From CBDIHH01 sp965279095 (GTDB lineage: Bacteria > Pseudomonadota > Alphaproteobacteria > Caulobacterales > Caulobacteraceae), in assembly GCA_965279095.1 (NCBI GenBank), contig CBDIHH010000007.1:62001-126000 (forward strand): DNA of 64,000 nt. The letters run 5' to 3'. Under the pieces are notes generated by a model. The model worked only from the letters and a program-made list of their open reading frames with translations, was not told where the DNA came from and did no database searches. The translations under genes and the position numbers were made by a program. Shown here in pieces: positions 26,062 to 34,951 of this stretch (positions are counted from its first letter, which is position 1; the number at the start of each line of letters is the position of its first letter).

Positions 26062-26808
26062 TTGTCGGCAGTCGCCGCCCTGCAATCGGTCGAGGTGCAA
26101 TACCCTCGCGGCCTCGCCCTGGGGCCCTTCGACCTGACTCTGGAGCCGGGCGAGATCGTCGCCCTGGTGGGGCCGTCGGGGTGTGGCAAGTCCACCGCCC
26201 TTCGGCTGCTGGCCGGGCTCGAAGCCCCCACCCGCGGCGCCGTGGTGCGGGCCGCCGGGCGCGGCGAGACGTCGGTGGTGTTCCAGTCCCCCACCCTGAT
26301 GCCCTGGGCCAGCGTGCTGGACAATGTCGCCCTGCCCCTGGTCCTCGCCGGCGAACCCAAGGCCAACGCCGAGGCCCGCGCCCGCGAGGCCCTCGGCCGG
26401 GTGCGGCTGTCCGGAACCGAGCGCGCGCGGCCGGCGCAGCTCTCCGGCGGCATGGCCATGCGCGTCTCCCTGGCGCGCGCCCTGGTCACCGATCCGCGCC
26501 TGCTGATGCTGGACGAGCCCTTCGCGGCCCTGGACGAGATCACCCGCCGGGCCCTGGCCGACGACATCCACCTGTTGTGGGCGGCCAAGAAGCCGGCGGT
26601 GGTGTTCGTCACCCACAATGTCGAGGAGGCCGTCTACATGGCCACGCGGGTGGTGGTGATGACTCCCGGCCCCGGCCGCACCGCCCTGGCCGCCTCCATG
26701 CCCGGACATCTGCCGCGTCCCGACGGCCATCGCACCACCGCGGACTTCCGCGAAGCCGTCGAGCAGGTATCCCGGGCGCTGCAGCAGGCCATGGGGCCGG
26801 CCTCGTGA
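26062..26808 (+). CDS. ABC importer ATP-binding protein (SsuB/TauB type)
   Basis: The 248-residue ATPase has Walker A GPSGCGKST, a Q-loop in VVFQSPTLMPW, signature LSGGMAMR, Walker B LLMLDEPF and the switch His in VFVTHNVEEAVYMA. The start is TTG at 26062-26064 with AGGA 7 nt upstream; no in-frame ATG precedes Walker A. The stop overlaps the permease start as GTGA. It energises the importer together with the lipoprotein and permease in this operon. Confidence 0.92.
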   Translation: MSAVAALQSVEVQYPRGLALGPFDLTLEPGEIVALVGPSGCGKSTALRLLAGLEAPTRGAVVRAAGRGETSVVFQSPTLMPWASVLDNVALPLVLAGEPKANAEARAREALGRVRLSGTERARPAQLSGGMAMRVSLARALVTDPRLLMLDEPFAALDEITRRALADDIHLLWAAKKPAVVFVTHNVEEAVYMATRVVVMTPGPGRTALAASMPGHLPRPDGHRTTADFREAVEQVSRALQQAMGPAS

Positions 26809-27572
26809 CCCGCCCGTCCCGCGTGATCGCGCCGCTGGTGTTCGTGGTCCTGCTGCTGGCGGGCTGGGAAGGCGCCTGCCGCCTGCTGCAGGTGCCCCCC
26901 TATTTCCTGCCCGGCCCGATCGCCATCGCCCAGGCCATGGCCGCCAACGCCCCCGTGCTGCTCGGCTCGGCCTGGGTGACCCTGAAGATGGCCCTGTGGG
27001 CCCTGCCCATCGCCAGCCTCGCCGCCTGCGGCCTGGCCATCGGCCTGACCCTCAACCGCCTGGTCGAGGAGGCGGTGCGTCCGGTGGCCATCGTGGTGCA
27101 GGTGACGCCGATCCTGGCCATCGCCCCCCTGGTGAGCATCTGGGCCGGCATCGAACATCCCGGCCGGGCGGTGGTGGGCCTGGCGGCGGTGGCGGCCTTC
27201 TTCCCCATCTTCTCCGGGGCGATGACCGGGCTGAAGTCGGCGGATCCGGACCTGGAGCGCCTGTTCGACCTCTATGGCGCCACCCGCCTGCAGCGGCTCC
27301 GGCGCCTGTGGCTGCCCTCGGCCGTGCCCTTCCTGCTGGAGGGCCACCGAGTGGCGGCGGGCCTGGCGATCGTCGGCGCCGTGGTGGCCGAGTTCGTCTC
27401 CGGCACGGGGGCGTCCCAGGGCCTGGCCTGGCGGCTGCTGGAGGCGGGCAACCGGCTGCAGACGGCCAAGGTGTTCGCCGCCCTGTTCGTGCTCGGCCTG
27501 ATGGGGGTGGTGGTGCACGCCGCCTTCCAGGCCCTGGAGTCCGCGGTCCTGCGGCGGTGGCGCGGCCGTTAG
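26805..27572 (+). CDS. ABC importer permease (SsuC/TauC type)
   Basis: The 255-residue protein has six predicted TM helices and a binding-protein-dependent transport domain, with the EAA-like loop near LFDLYGATRLQRLRRLWLPSA. The GTG start at 26805 overlaps the ATPase stop by 4 bp, so translation is coupled. The frame extends further upstream only as an antisense or out-of-phase reading of the ATPase gene. It forms the membrane channel of the NMT1-type importer. Confidence 0.9.
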   Translation: MTRPSRVIAPLVFVVLLLAGWEGACRLLQVPPYFLPGPIAIAQAMAANAPVLLGSAWVTLKMALWALPIASLAACGLAIGLTLNRLVEEAVRPVAIVVQVTPILAIAPLVSIWAGIEHPGRAVVGLAAVAAFFPIFSGAMTGLKSADPDLERLFDLYGATRLQRLRRLWLPSAVPFLLEGHRVAAGLAIVGAVVAEFVSGTGASQGLAWRLLEAGNRLQTAKVFAALFVLGLMGVVVHAAFQALESAVLRRWRGR

Positions 27573-27620
27573 CGCGGGGTTAAGGGCGCGGTCGTTAACC
27601 TTGACGGCCTGGAGTCCGTC

Positions 27621-28355
27621 ATGTCCCGCCTCGCCCTTGCCTTGCTCATCGCCGCCCTGGCGTCGGGGGCCCACGCCCAGGACCGCCTCGCGGAGGCCGC
27701 GCCTGAGTTGCGCGGCGCCGAAGGCTGGGCCGCCGCCAAGCCGCGCCCCCTTCTGACCTGGCCGTCCAAGGAGGCCCGCCTGCGCGGCCGGGTCGAACCC
27801 GTCCCCCCGCCCCAGGCCGTGATGGCGCCGGAGCCTCTCGCCGGCCCGCCGCCGGCCGCCGACCCGCCGATCCTTCGCGCCGCGCGCCAGCTGGCCCCGC
27901 CCGCGCCCACGCAGCCGCGCGCGCCGCCGGTCCGGCAGGCCGCCATCGCCCCGCCGCCAGTCCCGCCCGCCGTCGCCGCGCCCGCCGACGACTACGCCAG
28001 CCGCCTCGCCGCAGCCAAGCGGAGGGACGCCGCCCGCCTGGCGGCCCAGACGGCGGTCGCGCCCAGCCCGCGCTCCGCCGCCGCCGCCGGGACCTATGAC
28101 CCGCAGCGGCCCCGGCGCTATTCGGTGGGCCGCGAGTTCGGGGTCGCCCCCGACCCCATCCGCATGCCCGACCCGTCGGTGCTGGCCTTCTCCGCCGAGG
28201 TCGGCGCGGCCTTCGCCGCCCAGAACGACCGCAGCGGTGACGATTCCAGCCTCAATCCCGCCGACCGCGACCAGATCGAGCAGGCCAGCCAGGACGACGC
28301 CCGTCGCGAAACCCGCCAGAAGGCCCGCGACAAGGCCGCCGCCGCGAAGAAGTAG
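27621..28355 (+). CDS. exported Pro/Ala-rich hypothetical protein
   Basis: I do not recognise a family. The 244-residue product has a signal peptide (residues 1-19, ending AHAQ), a long Pro/Ala-rich low-complexity middle (about 60-150), a short ordered stretch (RRYSVGREFGVAPDPIRMPD) and a charged C-terminal tail (KARDKAAAAKK). GGAG at 27611-27614 sets the start. Such proteins are usually periplasmic spacers or envelope components. It is 48 bp downstream of the importer operon and may be separately transcribed. Confidence 0.65.
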   Translation: MSRLALALLIAALASGAHAQDRLAEAAPELRGAEGWAAAKPRPLLTWPSKEARLRGRVEPVPPPQAVMAPEPLAGPPPAADPPILRAARQLAPPAPTQPRAPPVRQAAIAPPPVPPAVAAPADDYASRLAAAKRRDAARLAAQTAVAPSPRSAAAAGTYDPQRPRRYSVGREFGVAPDPIRMPDPSVLAFSAEVGAAFAAQNDRSGDDSSLNPADRDQIEQASQDDARRETRQKARDKAAAAKK

Positions 28356-28473
28356 TCAAACCCACGCCGGGGACCCGATCCCTCGACCGCCCTATGTCGG
28401 ATCGGTCATCCTCACGCCGTCCTCGGAACCGGCGGCGCCGCAGGGGGCGGGCCGCGCCTCGATGGAGATCGCC

Positions 28474-28890
28474 ATGACCACCGACGATATCGCGCTCACC
28501 CGGGAGCCCGCCGGCAGGCTCGGCCTGTGGACCGGACGCATCCTCAGCGGCCTGTTCGGGCTGTTCATGGCCATGGACATCGCCCTCAAGCTGATCGGCA
28601 TGAAGGCGGTCGACGACACCATGGTCCAGCTTGGCTGGCCGACCTGGCTCTCGCGGCCGATCGGGGTCATCGAACTCGTCTGTGTGGCGCTTTATCTGTT
28701 CCCCCGCACCGCGACCCTGGGGGCGGTGCTGATGACCGGGGTGCTCGGCGGGGCCGTGGCCACCCATGTGCGGGTCGGCGACCCCCTGGTCAGCCACGTG
28801 CTGTTCGGCGTCTATCTCGGCCTGTTCATGTGGGGCGGCCTCTACCTGCGCGATCCGCGCCTGCGCGCCGTCTTTCCCCTGCGCCGCTGA
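28474..28890 (+). CDS. DoxX-like integral membrane protein
   Basis: The 138-residue protein has four TM helices, and the first segment (LGLWTGRILSGLFGLFMAMD) and the LGWPTWLSRPIGVIEL region match the DoxX_2-like family. A GGAG element at 28464-28467 favours ATG 28474 over ATG 28462. Members are small quinone- or redox-linked membrane proteins of uncertain function. It is convergent with the next gene, 10 bp away. Confidence 0.75.
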   Translation: MTTDDIALTREPAGRLGLWTGRILSGLFGLFMAMDIALKLIGMKAVDDTMVQLGWPTWLSRPIGVIELVCVALYLFPRTATLGAVLMTGVLGGAVATHVRVGDPLVSHVLFGVYLGLFMWGGLYLRDPRLRAVFPLRR

Positions 28891-28900
28891 GGCACAGCCT

Positions 28901-30262
28901 TTACGCCTTCGGGCGTCCCGCCGCCGCCAGCCGTTCCAGCGCCCGCGCGGCCTCGTCGGCCAGGGAGCGCAGGCCGAACTCGCCGAACACGTCGAGGGCC
29001 GACGTCAGGGCCGTGGCGGTGGCGGCGATCTCTCCCCGCCGAGGACCCCGGATCAGCATCCGCGTCTCATACAGCCGGGCGAGGTTGACCTGGCTCACCG
29101 CCCAGGCCACCGGGTCGAGGCTGGGAGACTGGGCGGCCAGGTCCTGCTTCATGGCGGCGATGGCCTCGCCCAGTGCGTCCAGGTCGCCGGCCAGCTCGGC
29201 CCGCCGGGCCATGCAGGCGGCGCGGTTGTTGGTCGCCGCGGCCCGAAGGCGGACGGCCGGATGATCCTTGAGCACCCACAGGGCGCGGTCGAAACAGCCC
29301 AGGGCCTGGTCGAAGGCGCGGTCGCTGTCGCTGGCCTCCCCCAGCGCCCTCAGGGCCAGGGCCAGGGCATGCTGCAGCCGCGCCCAGTCCATCGGGCTGT
29401 GGTGCGGCCCGACCAGGTCCAGGGCGTCGGCCAGGGCGGCGACCCCGTCGGCGATCAAGGCGATGTCTCCCTGGGTCTCGCCCAGGGCCACCAGGGCGGC
29501 GCCGCGCAGTTCCTGGGCGCGCACCCAGCTCACCGGCTCATAGGTGGCGTCGAGGCGCCCGACCATGGCCTGGGCCTGGTCGAGGGCCTGCTGCAGCAAC
29601 ACGGAGTCCTGCAGCCGCGCCCCCGCGGCGAGCAGCAGCTCGGCCCGGTCGCAGCGCAGTTCGATGATGTCGGCCTTGGCGGCGGTGCGGTTGCGCAGCA
29701 GCCCCTCCAGGGCGGTGATGGGGGCGTCGAAGACGGCGGCCGACCCCAGGGCGGCGGCGGCGTCGCCGGCGCTCAGGGCGGGCGCCGCATCCAGCCGCGC
29801 CAGGCGGCCGCAGGCCAGGGCCGCGGCCGCGGAGCCGGCGGCCTTGGCGGTGACGTCGTCGAGGGCGAAGCGGGCGGCGGCGGCCAGCCCTTCGTCGCCG
29901 AACAGCTCGGCCCCGGTCATGGCGATGACAGCCTGTTCGCAGCGCGCCTGGGCCCAGGCGCGTATGCGGCCGTCGCGGGAGAAGCCGTCGGCGGCGCGCT
30001 CGGCGGCCGAGGCGGCCTTACGCAGGGCGACGGCGTCGCCGGTGCGGCGGGACAGTTCGCGCCAGACCCGGGCCGCTTCCAGGGAGCGTTGCGACGGGTC
30101 GCGGGCGCTGATGCGGCCGGCGGCGATGTCGGCAGACCGGGCCTCGCCGCGCAGCAGGTCGAGGTCGAGCAACTCCAGCAGCGGCGCATTGCCCGCCGTC
30201 AGCCCGTCGCGCGGACCGTCGGTGGTGAAGAGCCGCTTCAATTCCCGGCTGAAGTCGAACAT
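28901..30262 (-). CDS. TPR-like alpha-helical hypothetical protein
   Basis: The 453-residue product is Ala-rich and built from repeated helix pairs such as LGCFDRALWVLKDHPAVRLRAAATNNRAACMARR, read here as TPR-like (the segment is described, not a formal hit). There is no signal peptide and no TM. It begins MFDFSRELKRLF. TPR-like proteins act as scaffolds, so a protein-protein role is likely. No partner is suggested by the neighbours, which are a DoxX-like gene and a toxin-antitoxin pair. Confidence 0.65.
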   Translation of the reverse strand: MFDFSRELKRLFTTDGPRDGLTAGNAPLLELLDLDLLRGEARSADIAAGRISARDPSQRSLEAARVWRELSRRTGDAVALRKAASAAERAADGFSRDGRIRAWAQARCEQAVIAMTGAELFGDEGLAAAARFALDDVTAKAAGSAAAALACGRLARLDAAPALSAGDAAAALGSAAVFDAPITALEGLLRNRTAAKADIIELRCDRAELLLAAGARLQDSVLLQQALDQAQAMVGRLDATYEPVSWVRAQELRGAALVALGETQGDIALIADGVAALADALDLVGPHHSPMDWARLQHALALALRALGEASDSDRAFDQALGCFDRALWVLKDHPAVRLRAAATNNRAACMARRAELAGDLDALGEAIAAMKQDLAAQSPSLDPVAWAVSQVNLARLYETRMLIRGPRRGEIAATATALTSALDVFGEFGLRSLADEAARALERLAAAGRPKA

Positions 30263-30427
30263 CCGCGGCTCCCGTGACGTCGTTTACCCTGTTGTCCCGC
30301 GCCGGGACGATCCGGCGGCGCGACGACCGAGCCAAGCAAGGACGACGCCGGAACGGGAGCAGAAAACGCGGCGGGAGTCGATTTGCGCGTGGGCCCCAGG
30401 AGTAAGAATTTGTTAACCAGCCGCACC

Positions 30428-30453
30428 TGATTGCGTTGCCATCAATGCAATCA
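30428..30453. promoter_or_regulatory. inverted repeat, probable FitA operator
   Basis: TGATTGC at 30428-30434 is inverted as GCAATCA at 30447-30453 with a 12-bp spacer, ending 18 bp before the antitoxin ATG. FitA-type antitoxins bind inverted repeats in their own promoter, with FitB as co-repressor. Autoregulation is therefore likely but inferred. Confidence 0.55.
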
Positions 30454-30470
30454 ATCGGTAGCCTGTGAAA

Positions 30471-30716
30471 ATGGCAAGCCTCACCATTCGCAATCTCGAC
30501 GCCCCGCTCAAACTCATGCTTCGCGTGCGCGCGGCCAGCCACGGCCGCTCCATGGAGGAGGAGGTCCGGGTCATCCTCAGGGACGCCCTAAGCGAGGCGC
30601 CGCAGCGGCTGCACCCTGCGGAGGCCATTCGTCGGCGCTTCGCCGACCTGGGAGGCGTCGAGCTTCCAGAGATCGCCCGCGGGCCGGATCGGGATCCGCC
30701 CGACTTCAGCGAATGA
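30471..30716 (+). CDS. fitA: FitA-like ribbon-helix-helix antitoxin
   Basis: The 81-residue protein has an N-terminal ribbon-helix-helix (MASLTIRNLDAPLKLML, then GRSMEEEVRVILRDAL) and a C-terminal acidic tail expected to wrap the toxin. ATG 30471 is preferred over the in-frame GTG 30465 because the family starts MASLTIRNLD. No strong SD is visible for either. The stop overlaps the toxin start as ATGA. It neutralises the PIN toxin and represses the operon via the upstream inverted repeat. Confidence 0.88.
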   Translation: MASLTIRNLDAPLKLMLRVRAASHGRSMEEEVRVILRDALSEAPQRLHPAEAIRRRFADLGGVELPEIARGPDRDPPDFSE

Positions 30717-31156
30717 TCGTCCTCGACACCAATGTCGTCTCAGAGTTGATGCGCCCCTCGCCCGACCCGACGGTGTTCGAATGGGCGATGGGGCAGGCCG
30801 CCGAGACTATGTTCGTCACCGCGATCAGCAAGGCTGAGGTGCTGTTCGGCGTCGCCCTCCTGCCGGCGGGATCCAGACGGACCGCTTTGCAGGAGGCGGC
30901 GGTCAAAGCCTTCGATCTGGACTTCGCCGGAAAGGTCTTGCCCTTCGATGAGATCGCCGCGGAGCACTATGCCGTAACGGCGGCGCATCGGCGATCCGCC
31001 GGCCTGACGGTCACGCCGCTCGACCTTCAGATCGCCGCCATCGCCCTATCCAGAAACGCCGCCGTCGCCACGCGAAACGTCACGGATTTCCAAGGCTTTG
31101 GTCCTCCGGTCGTGAACCCTTGGGCGCGCTACGACCCAACCAGGCCAGATGTGTAA
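30713..31156 (+). CDS. fitB: FitB/VapC-type PIN-domain toxin
   Basis: The 147-residue PIN protein has acidic residues Asp5 (LDTN), Glu42 (SKAEVLFG), Asp104 (PLDLQIAAIA) and Asp125 (NVTDFQGFG). The first three match FitB numbering exactly, and the fourth is close. They chelate Mg/Mn for RNA cleavage. The frame opens further upstream but only as a shadow of the antitoxin gene; ATG 30713 overlaps its stop. It is the toxin partner of the preceding gene. Confidence 0.9.
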   Translation: MIVLDTNVVSELMRPSPDPTVFEWAMGQAAETMFVTAISKAEVLFGVALLPAGSRRTALQEAAVKAFDLDFAGKVLPFDEIAAEHYAVTAAHRRSAGLTVTPLDLQIAAIALSRNAAVATRNVTDFQGFGPPVVNPWARYDPTRPDV

Positions 31157-31165
31157 AACCCGGGC

Positions 31166-32227
31166 TCAGAGGGAGCCAGGATACCCGAAGTCCAACCTCG
31201 AGCCGTGGGGGTGGCCGAGGCCCAGCACCGTCGCGTGTCCCTCCGGCCAAAGGGTGAGCGTGAGCACGGTTCGCTGCAGCCCAGGGTCCTGCTCGTAGCG
31301 CAACCACGCCAGCGGAGCACTCTCGGACGCCGCGGCGCCCGCCTTATCCATCCGAGCGATAATGCGGGCCTGGCTCTCGGGCGAGAAATACTGGAACGCC
31401 ACGGTGTTGAAGACCACCCGCGTCACGCCATCGGGACCTTCCAGAGGCAGCACGAGGTCCAGCCAGTCCGCCGCGTCGCCCTGGTCGACGCTGACCGGAT
31501 GGGCCTGGGCGATTCCAAGGGCGCCTTCGATCCGGGCAAGGCGGTCCGACTGGTCCGGCCAGACATAGGCTGTGAGTAGCGAGCGGTGGACGGGATCGAG
31601 GGCGGACAAGGGCGCCATATCCACGCCCCTCCGGCCGACGATCTTTATCTCGGCGTCCGGCGGCGACGGCCCGATCCATACGGGGGAGAGGCGGACCGGC
31701 GACTGAGGGTCCCCCGTCGTCAGATCCCCAAGCCGATGGGCGAACCGGTCCAGGTTGAGGTTGAGACCCGCGCTCGCCCCCAATTCCAGGAGCGTCAAAG
31801 GAAGCTTGGTCCGGTCGGCGATGACCAGCAGCCCGGCCATCAGCGGCCCGGCCCGGCCGACTTCATTCGTTTGGGGCGCGCCCTTGAGCATGGCGCTCAG
31901 GAACGGCTGGTGCTCCCGCAACGCCGCGCTGACGGCGCCCCAGAACTCATCGGGGCCGCTCAACGCATGGGGGGGATAGAGCCTCGCGAGGGCGGGCGCG
32001 GCGCCGCTGCGGACCAAGGCGTGCAGGCTGCCAGCGAACCTGAGGGCAAGAGCATCGCGGTGCGGATCCGGATCGCCCGCCCAGTCCAGAATCTCTTGCC
32101 CGAGCGAGGACGCCCGATCCAGCCGCTCCGCCGCCAGCGCGCACAAGGCGGACGTGAATTCAGAGCCCAGTCGCCGGCAGTTGCCGGCCTGCGTCGCGAA
32201 GGACGCGCGCACTTCCTCCTCGCTCAC
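31166..32227 (-). CDS. DUF2332-family protein
   Basis: The 353-residue cytosolic protein matches DUF2332: an N-terminal helical part, then LLELGASAGLNLNLDRF, a methyltransferase-like strand-loop, and VVFNTVAFQYFSPESQARI. The GTG start at 32225-32227 gives VSEEEVRASF, and the longer frame has no support. The GASAGLN loop suggests an SAM-type Rossmann fold, but no activity is established. It lies 10 bp downstream of prfC on the same strand and may be co-transcribed. Confidence 0.8.
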   Translation of the reverse strand: MSEEEVRASFATQAGNCRRLGSEFTSALCALAAERLDRASSLGQEILDWAGDPDPHRDALALRFAGSLHALVRSGAAPALARLYPPHALSGPDEFWGAVSAALREHQPFLSAMLKGAPQTNEVGRAGPLMAGLLVIADRTKLPLTLLELGASAGLNLNLDRFAHRLGDLTTGDPQSPVRLSPVWIGPSPPDAEIKIVGRRGVDMAPLSALDPVHRSLLTAYVWPDQSDRLARIEGALGIAQAHPVSVDQGDAADWLDLVLPLEGPDGVTRVVFNTVAFQYFSPESQARIIARMDKAGAAASESAPLAWLRYEQDPGLQRTVLTLTLWPEGHATVLGLGHPHGSRLDFGYPGSL

Positions 32228-32237
32228 AGGCCGCCCC

Positions 32238-33870
32238 CTACCCCCGCTCCTTCGTCCGGCTGAAGGCCACCTTCGGAAACCGCTCCGCCACATAGTTGAT
32301 GTCCCACGCCGACTTGGCCAGGTAGACGGGCTGGCCGTCGATGTCCTCGGCGATGGAGGTGCGGTGCTTGGAGGTGAAGTCCTCGATGTCGGCCTTGTCG
32401 CCGGCCAGCCAGCGGGCCTCGGCGTAGGGGGCGGCCTCGAAGATCACGTCCAGGGCGTATTCGCCGCCCAGCCGGTCCTGCATCACCTCGAACTGCAGCT
32501 GGCCCACGGCGCCGACGATGAAGTCCGCGCCCAGGGTCGGCCGGAACAGCTGGGTCACCCCCTCCTCGGCCAGGCCCCTCGAGCGCCTTCTTCAGATGCT
32601 TGGCCTTGAGCGGGTCCTTCACCCGCACCCGGCGCAGGATCTCGGGAGCGAAGTTGGGCAGGCCGGCGAAGCGCAGGGTCCCGCTCTCCGACAGGCTGTC
32701 GCCCACCCGCAGCACCCCGTGGTTGGGGATGCCGATGACGTCGCCGGCGTAGGCCTCTTCCGCCAACTCGCGCTCGGAGGCGAAGAACATGATCGGGGCG
32801 TTGACCGACAGCTGCCGGCCGGTGTTCTGCACCTTCAGCTTCATGCCCCGCTGGAACTTGCCCGAGGTCAGCCGCAGCATGGCGATGCGGTCGCGGTGGT
32901 TGGGGTCCATATTGGCCTGGACCTTGAACACGAAGCCGGAGACCTCGGCCTGGCCGGGGGCGACATGGGTCTCCACCCCGCCCTTCAGCGCCGGCATGAG
33001 CTTGGGCGGCGGGGCGAAGGCGCCCAGGGCGGCCAGCAGTTCCTCGACGCCGAAATGGCGCAGGGCCGAGCCGAACAGCACCGGGGTCATGTGGCCCTCC
33101 AGGAAGGCCTGGGGATCGAAGGGCTTTGACGCCCCGGCGATCAGCTCCGCGCCCTCTTGGGCCTCGGCCAGCTCCTCGGGGTCGAGGAATTGCACCACCG
33201 CGTTGGAGTTCAGGGCCACGGGCGCCGGATGGCCCTCCGGCCCGTCGGCGGTCTTGCGGGTGTAGGGCAAGAAGCGCTGGTCGCGCATGTCGACCATGCC
33301 CCGGAAGCGGCTGCCCGAGCCCGCGGGCCAGTAGAGGGGCGCGGGGTCCAGGGCCAGCTTCGAGGCGATCTCGTCGAGCAACTCGATGGGGTCCAGCGCC
33401 TCGCGGTCCATCTTGTTGATGAAGGTGACGATGGGGATGTCGCGCAGGCGGCAGACCTCGAACAGCTTCAGGGTCTGGGGCTCGATGCCCTTGGCGGCGT
33501 CCAGCACCATGACCGCGGCGTCGGCGGCGGTAAGGGTGCGGTAGGTGTCCTCCGAGAAGTCCTCGTGGCCCGGGGTGTCGAGCAGGTTGAACATCAGGCC
33601 GTCGTGATCGAAGGTCATCACCGAGGCCGAGACCGAGATGCCCCGCTCGCGCTCGATCTTCATCCAGTCCGACCGGGTGCGGCGGTTCTCGCCGCGCGCA
33701 CGCACCGCCCCGGCGGCGCGGATGGCGCCGCCGGCCAGCAGCAGGTGCTCGGTCAGGGTCGTCTTGCCCGCGTCGGGGTGGGAGATTATGGCGAAGGTGC
33801 GCCGCCGCGCCGCCTCGGCGGCGATTCCGGAACGGGACGGGGCGGCCTCGGCGGCCGGGGAGTTGCTCAT
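32238..33870 (-). pseudogene. prfC: peptide chain release factor 3 gene with a single-base frameshift
   Basis: The product starts MSNSPAAEAAP and shows the RF3 GTPase G1 (SHPDAGKTTL), G2/G3 (DTPGHEDFSEDTYRTL) and NKMD motifs, then domains II and III. Near residue 431 the frame leaves the family: HLKKALE is followed by GPGRGG instead of GLAEEGVTQLFRP. The expected sequence resumes in another frame and ends at 32238 with FSRTKERG. Deleting one base from the C run at 32575-32578 restores a full-length protein of about 543 residues. RF3 recycles RF1/RF2. The change is either a real frameshift or a homopolymer error; programmed frameshifting is not known for prfC. Confidence 0.88.
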
Positions 33871-34009
33871 CCGCGGGGGTTAGCCTGCGCAGGGCGCCGG
33901 CGCAAATCCTGCGATGGCCGCGCCGCGCCGACTTCGTTTGACTTCCCCGGGGCCGGATGGAAGTTTCGCCCCCTGGCCGGGCCTGCCCCAGGTCGCCGCG
34001 GACGGGTCC

Positions 34010-34951
34010 ATGCTGCGCTTCCTTCTCCGCCGCCTGCTGGTCGCCGTGCCGACCCTGCTGCTGGTGGTGACCCTGGCCTTCTTCATGATGCGGGCGGCGC
34101 CCGGCAGCCCCTTCGTGGGCGAGCGCCGCCTGACCCCCGAGGTCGAGAAGAACGTCATGGCCAAATACGGCATGGACCGGCCGCTGGGCGTCCAATACCT
34201 CAGCTACCTGGGCGGCGTGGCCCGCGGCGATTTCGGTCCGTCGCTGAAATACAAGGACAAGACCGTCCTGGACGTGATCAAGGCCGGCTTTCCCAAGAGC
34301 GTCATGATCGGTCTGCCGGCGCTGATCATCGCCACCCTGGTCGGCGGCGCCCTGGGGGTGGCCGCGGCCCTGCGCCAGAACCGGGCCGTGGACTACGGGG
34401 TAATGACCGTGGCGATCCTCGGGGTCTGCATCCCCACCTTCGTCACCGCCCCCATCCTGGTGCTGGTGTTCGCCGCCAAGCTCGGCTGGCTGCCCACCGC
34501 CGGCTGGCCCGGGGCGGGGCAGTCCCTGGCGTCTTCGGCCCGCTACCTTGTGCTTCCGGTGATCGTCCTGGCCCTGCCGCAGATCGCCATCATCTCGCGC
34601 CTGATCCGCGCCGGGATGATCGAGGTGCTGCAGTCCAACTACATCCGCACCGCCCGCGCCAAGGGGCTGCCCGAGCGGTCGATCATCTGGCGCCACGGCC
34701 TGCGCGCCGCCGTCCTGCCCCTGGTCAGCTACCTGGGTCCGGCGGCGGCGGGGTTGATCACCGGGTCCCTGGTGGTCGAGCAGATCTTCCAGCTTCCCGG
34801 GCTCGGGCGCTCGTTCGTGTTCGGCGCCCTGCAGCGGGACTATACCCTGGTGATGGGCGTGGTGATCCTCTACGCCGCCCTGATCATGGCCCTGAACCTG
34901 GTCGCCGACCTGCTCTATGCCCTGCTCGATCCGCGGGTGTCCCTGTCGTGA
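34010..34951 (+). CDS. oppB: oligopeptide/dipeptide ABC importer permease, OppB/DppB type
   Basis: The 313-residue protein starts MLRFLLRRLLVAVPTLLLV, the usual N-terminus, and has about six TM helices with the EAA loop in IRTARAKGLPERSIIWRH. ATG 34010 is chosen because it starts the family N-terminus. The stop overlaps the OppC start as GTGA. It forms one half of the membrane channel; the ligand-binding gene is two genes downstream. Confidence 0.9.
   Translation: MLRFLLRRLLVAVPTLLLVVTLAFFMMRAAPGSPFVGERRLTPEVEKNVMAKYGMDRPLGVQYLSYLGGVARGDFGPSLKYKDKTVLDVIKAGFPKSVMIGLPALIIATLVGGALGVAAALRQNRAVDYGVMTVAILGVCIPTFVTAPILVLVFAAKLGWLPTAGWPGAGQSLASSARYLVLPVIVLALPQIAIISRLIRAGMIEVLQSNYIRTARAKGLPERSIIWRHGLRAAVLPLVSYLGPAAAGLITGSLVVEQIFQLPGLGRSFVFGALQRDYTLVMGVVILYAALIMALNLVADLLYALLDPRVSLS

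Noticed and set aside
27578..27600. GGTTAA-N11-TTAACC as a CtrA box upstream of the Pro-rich protein
   Set aside because: Spacing is 11, not 7, between TTAA halves, so it does not match the CtrA consensus. It remains an unassigned inverted repeat.
32224..32237. prfC ending at 32224 in the first frame
   Set aside because: The last 110 codons of that frame are non-RF3 low-complexity sequence. The true C-terminal domain is in the other frame ending at 32238.
33914..34009. Longer N-terminus of the OppB-type permease starting at 33914
   Set aside because: The extra residues are Arg/Pro-rich and lack the family N-terminus. The family start MLRFLLRRLL is at 34010.
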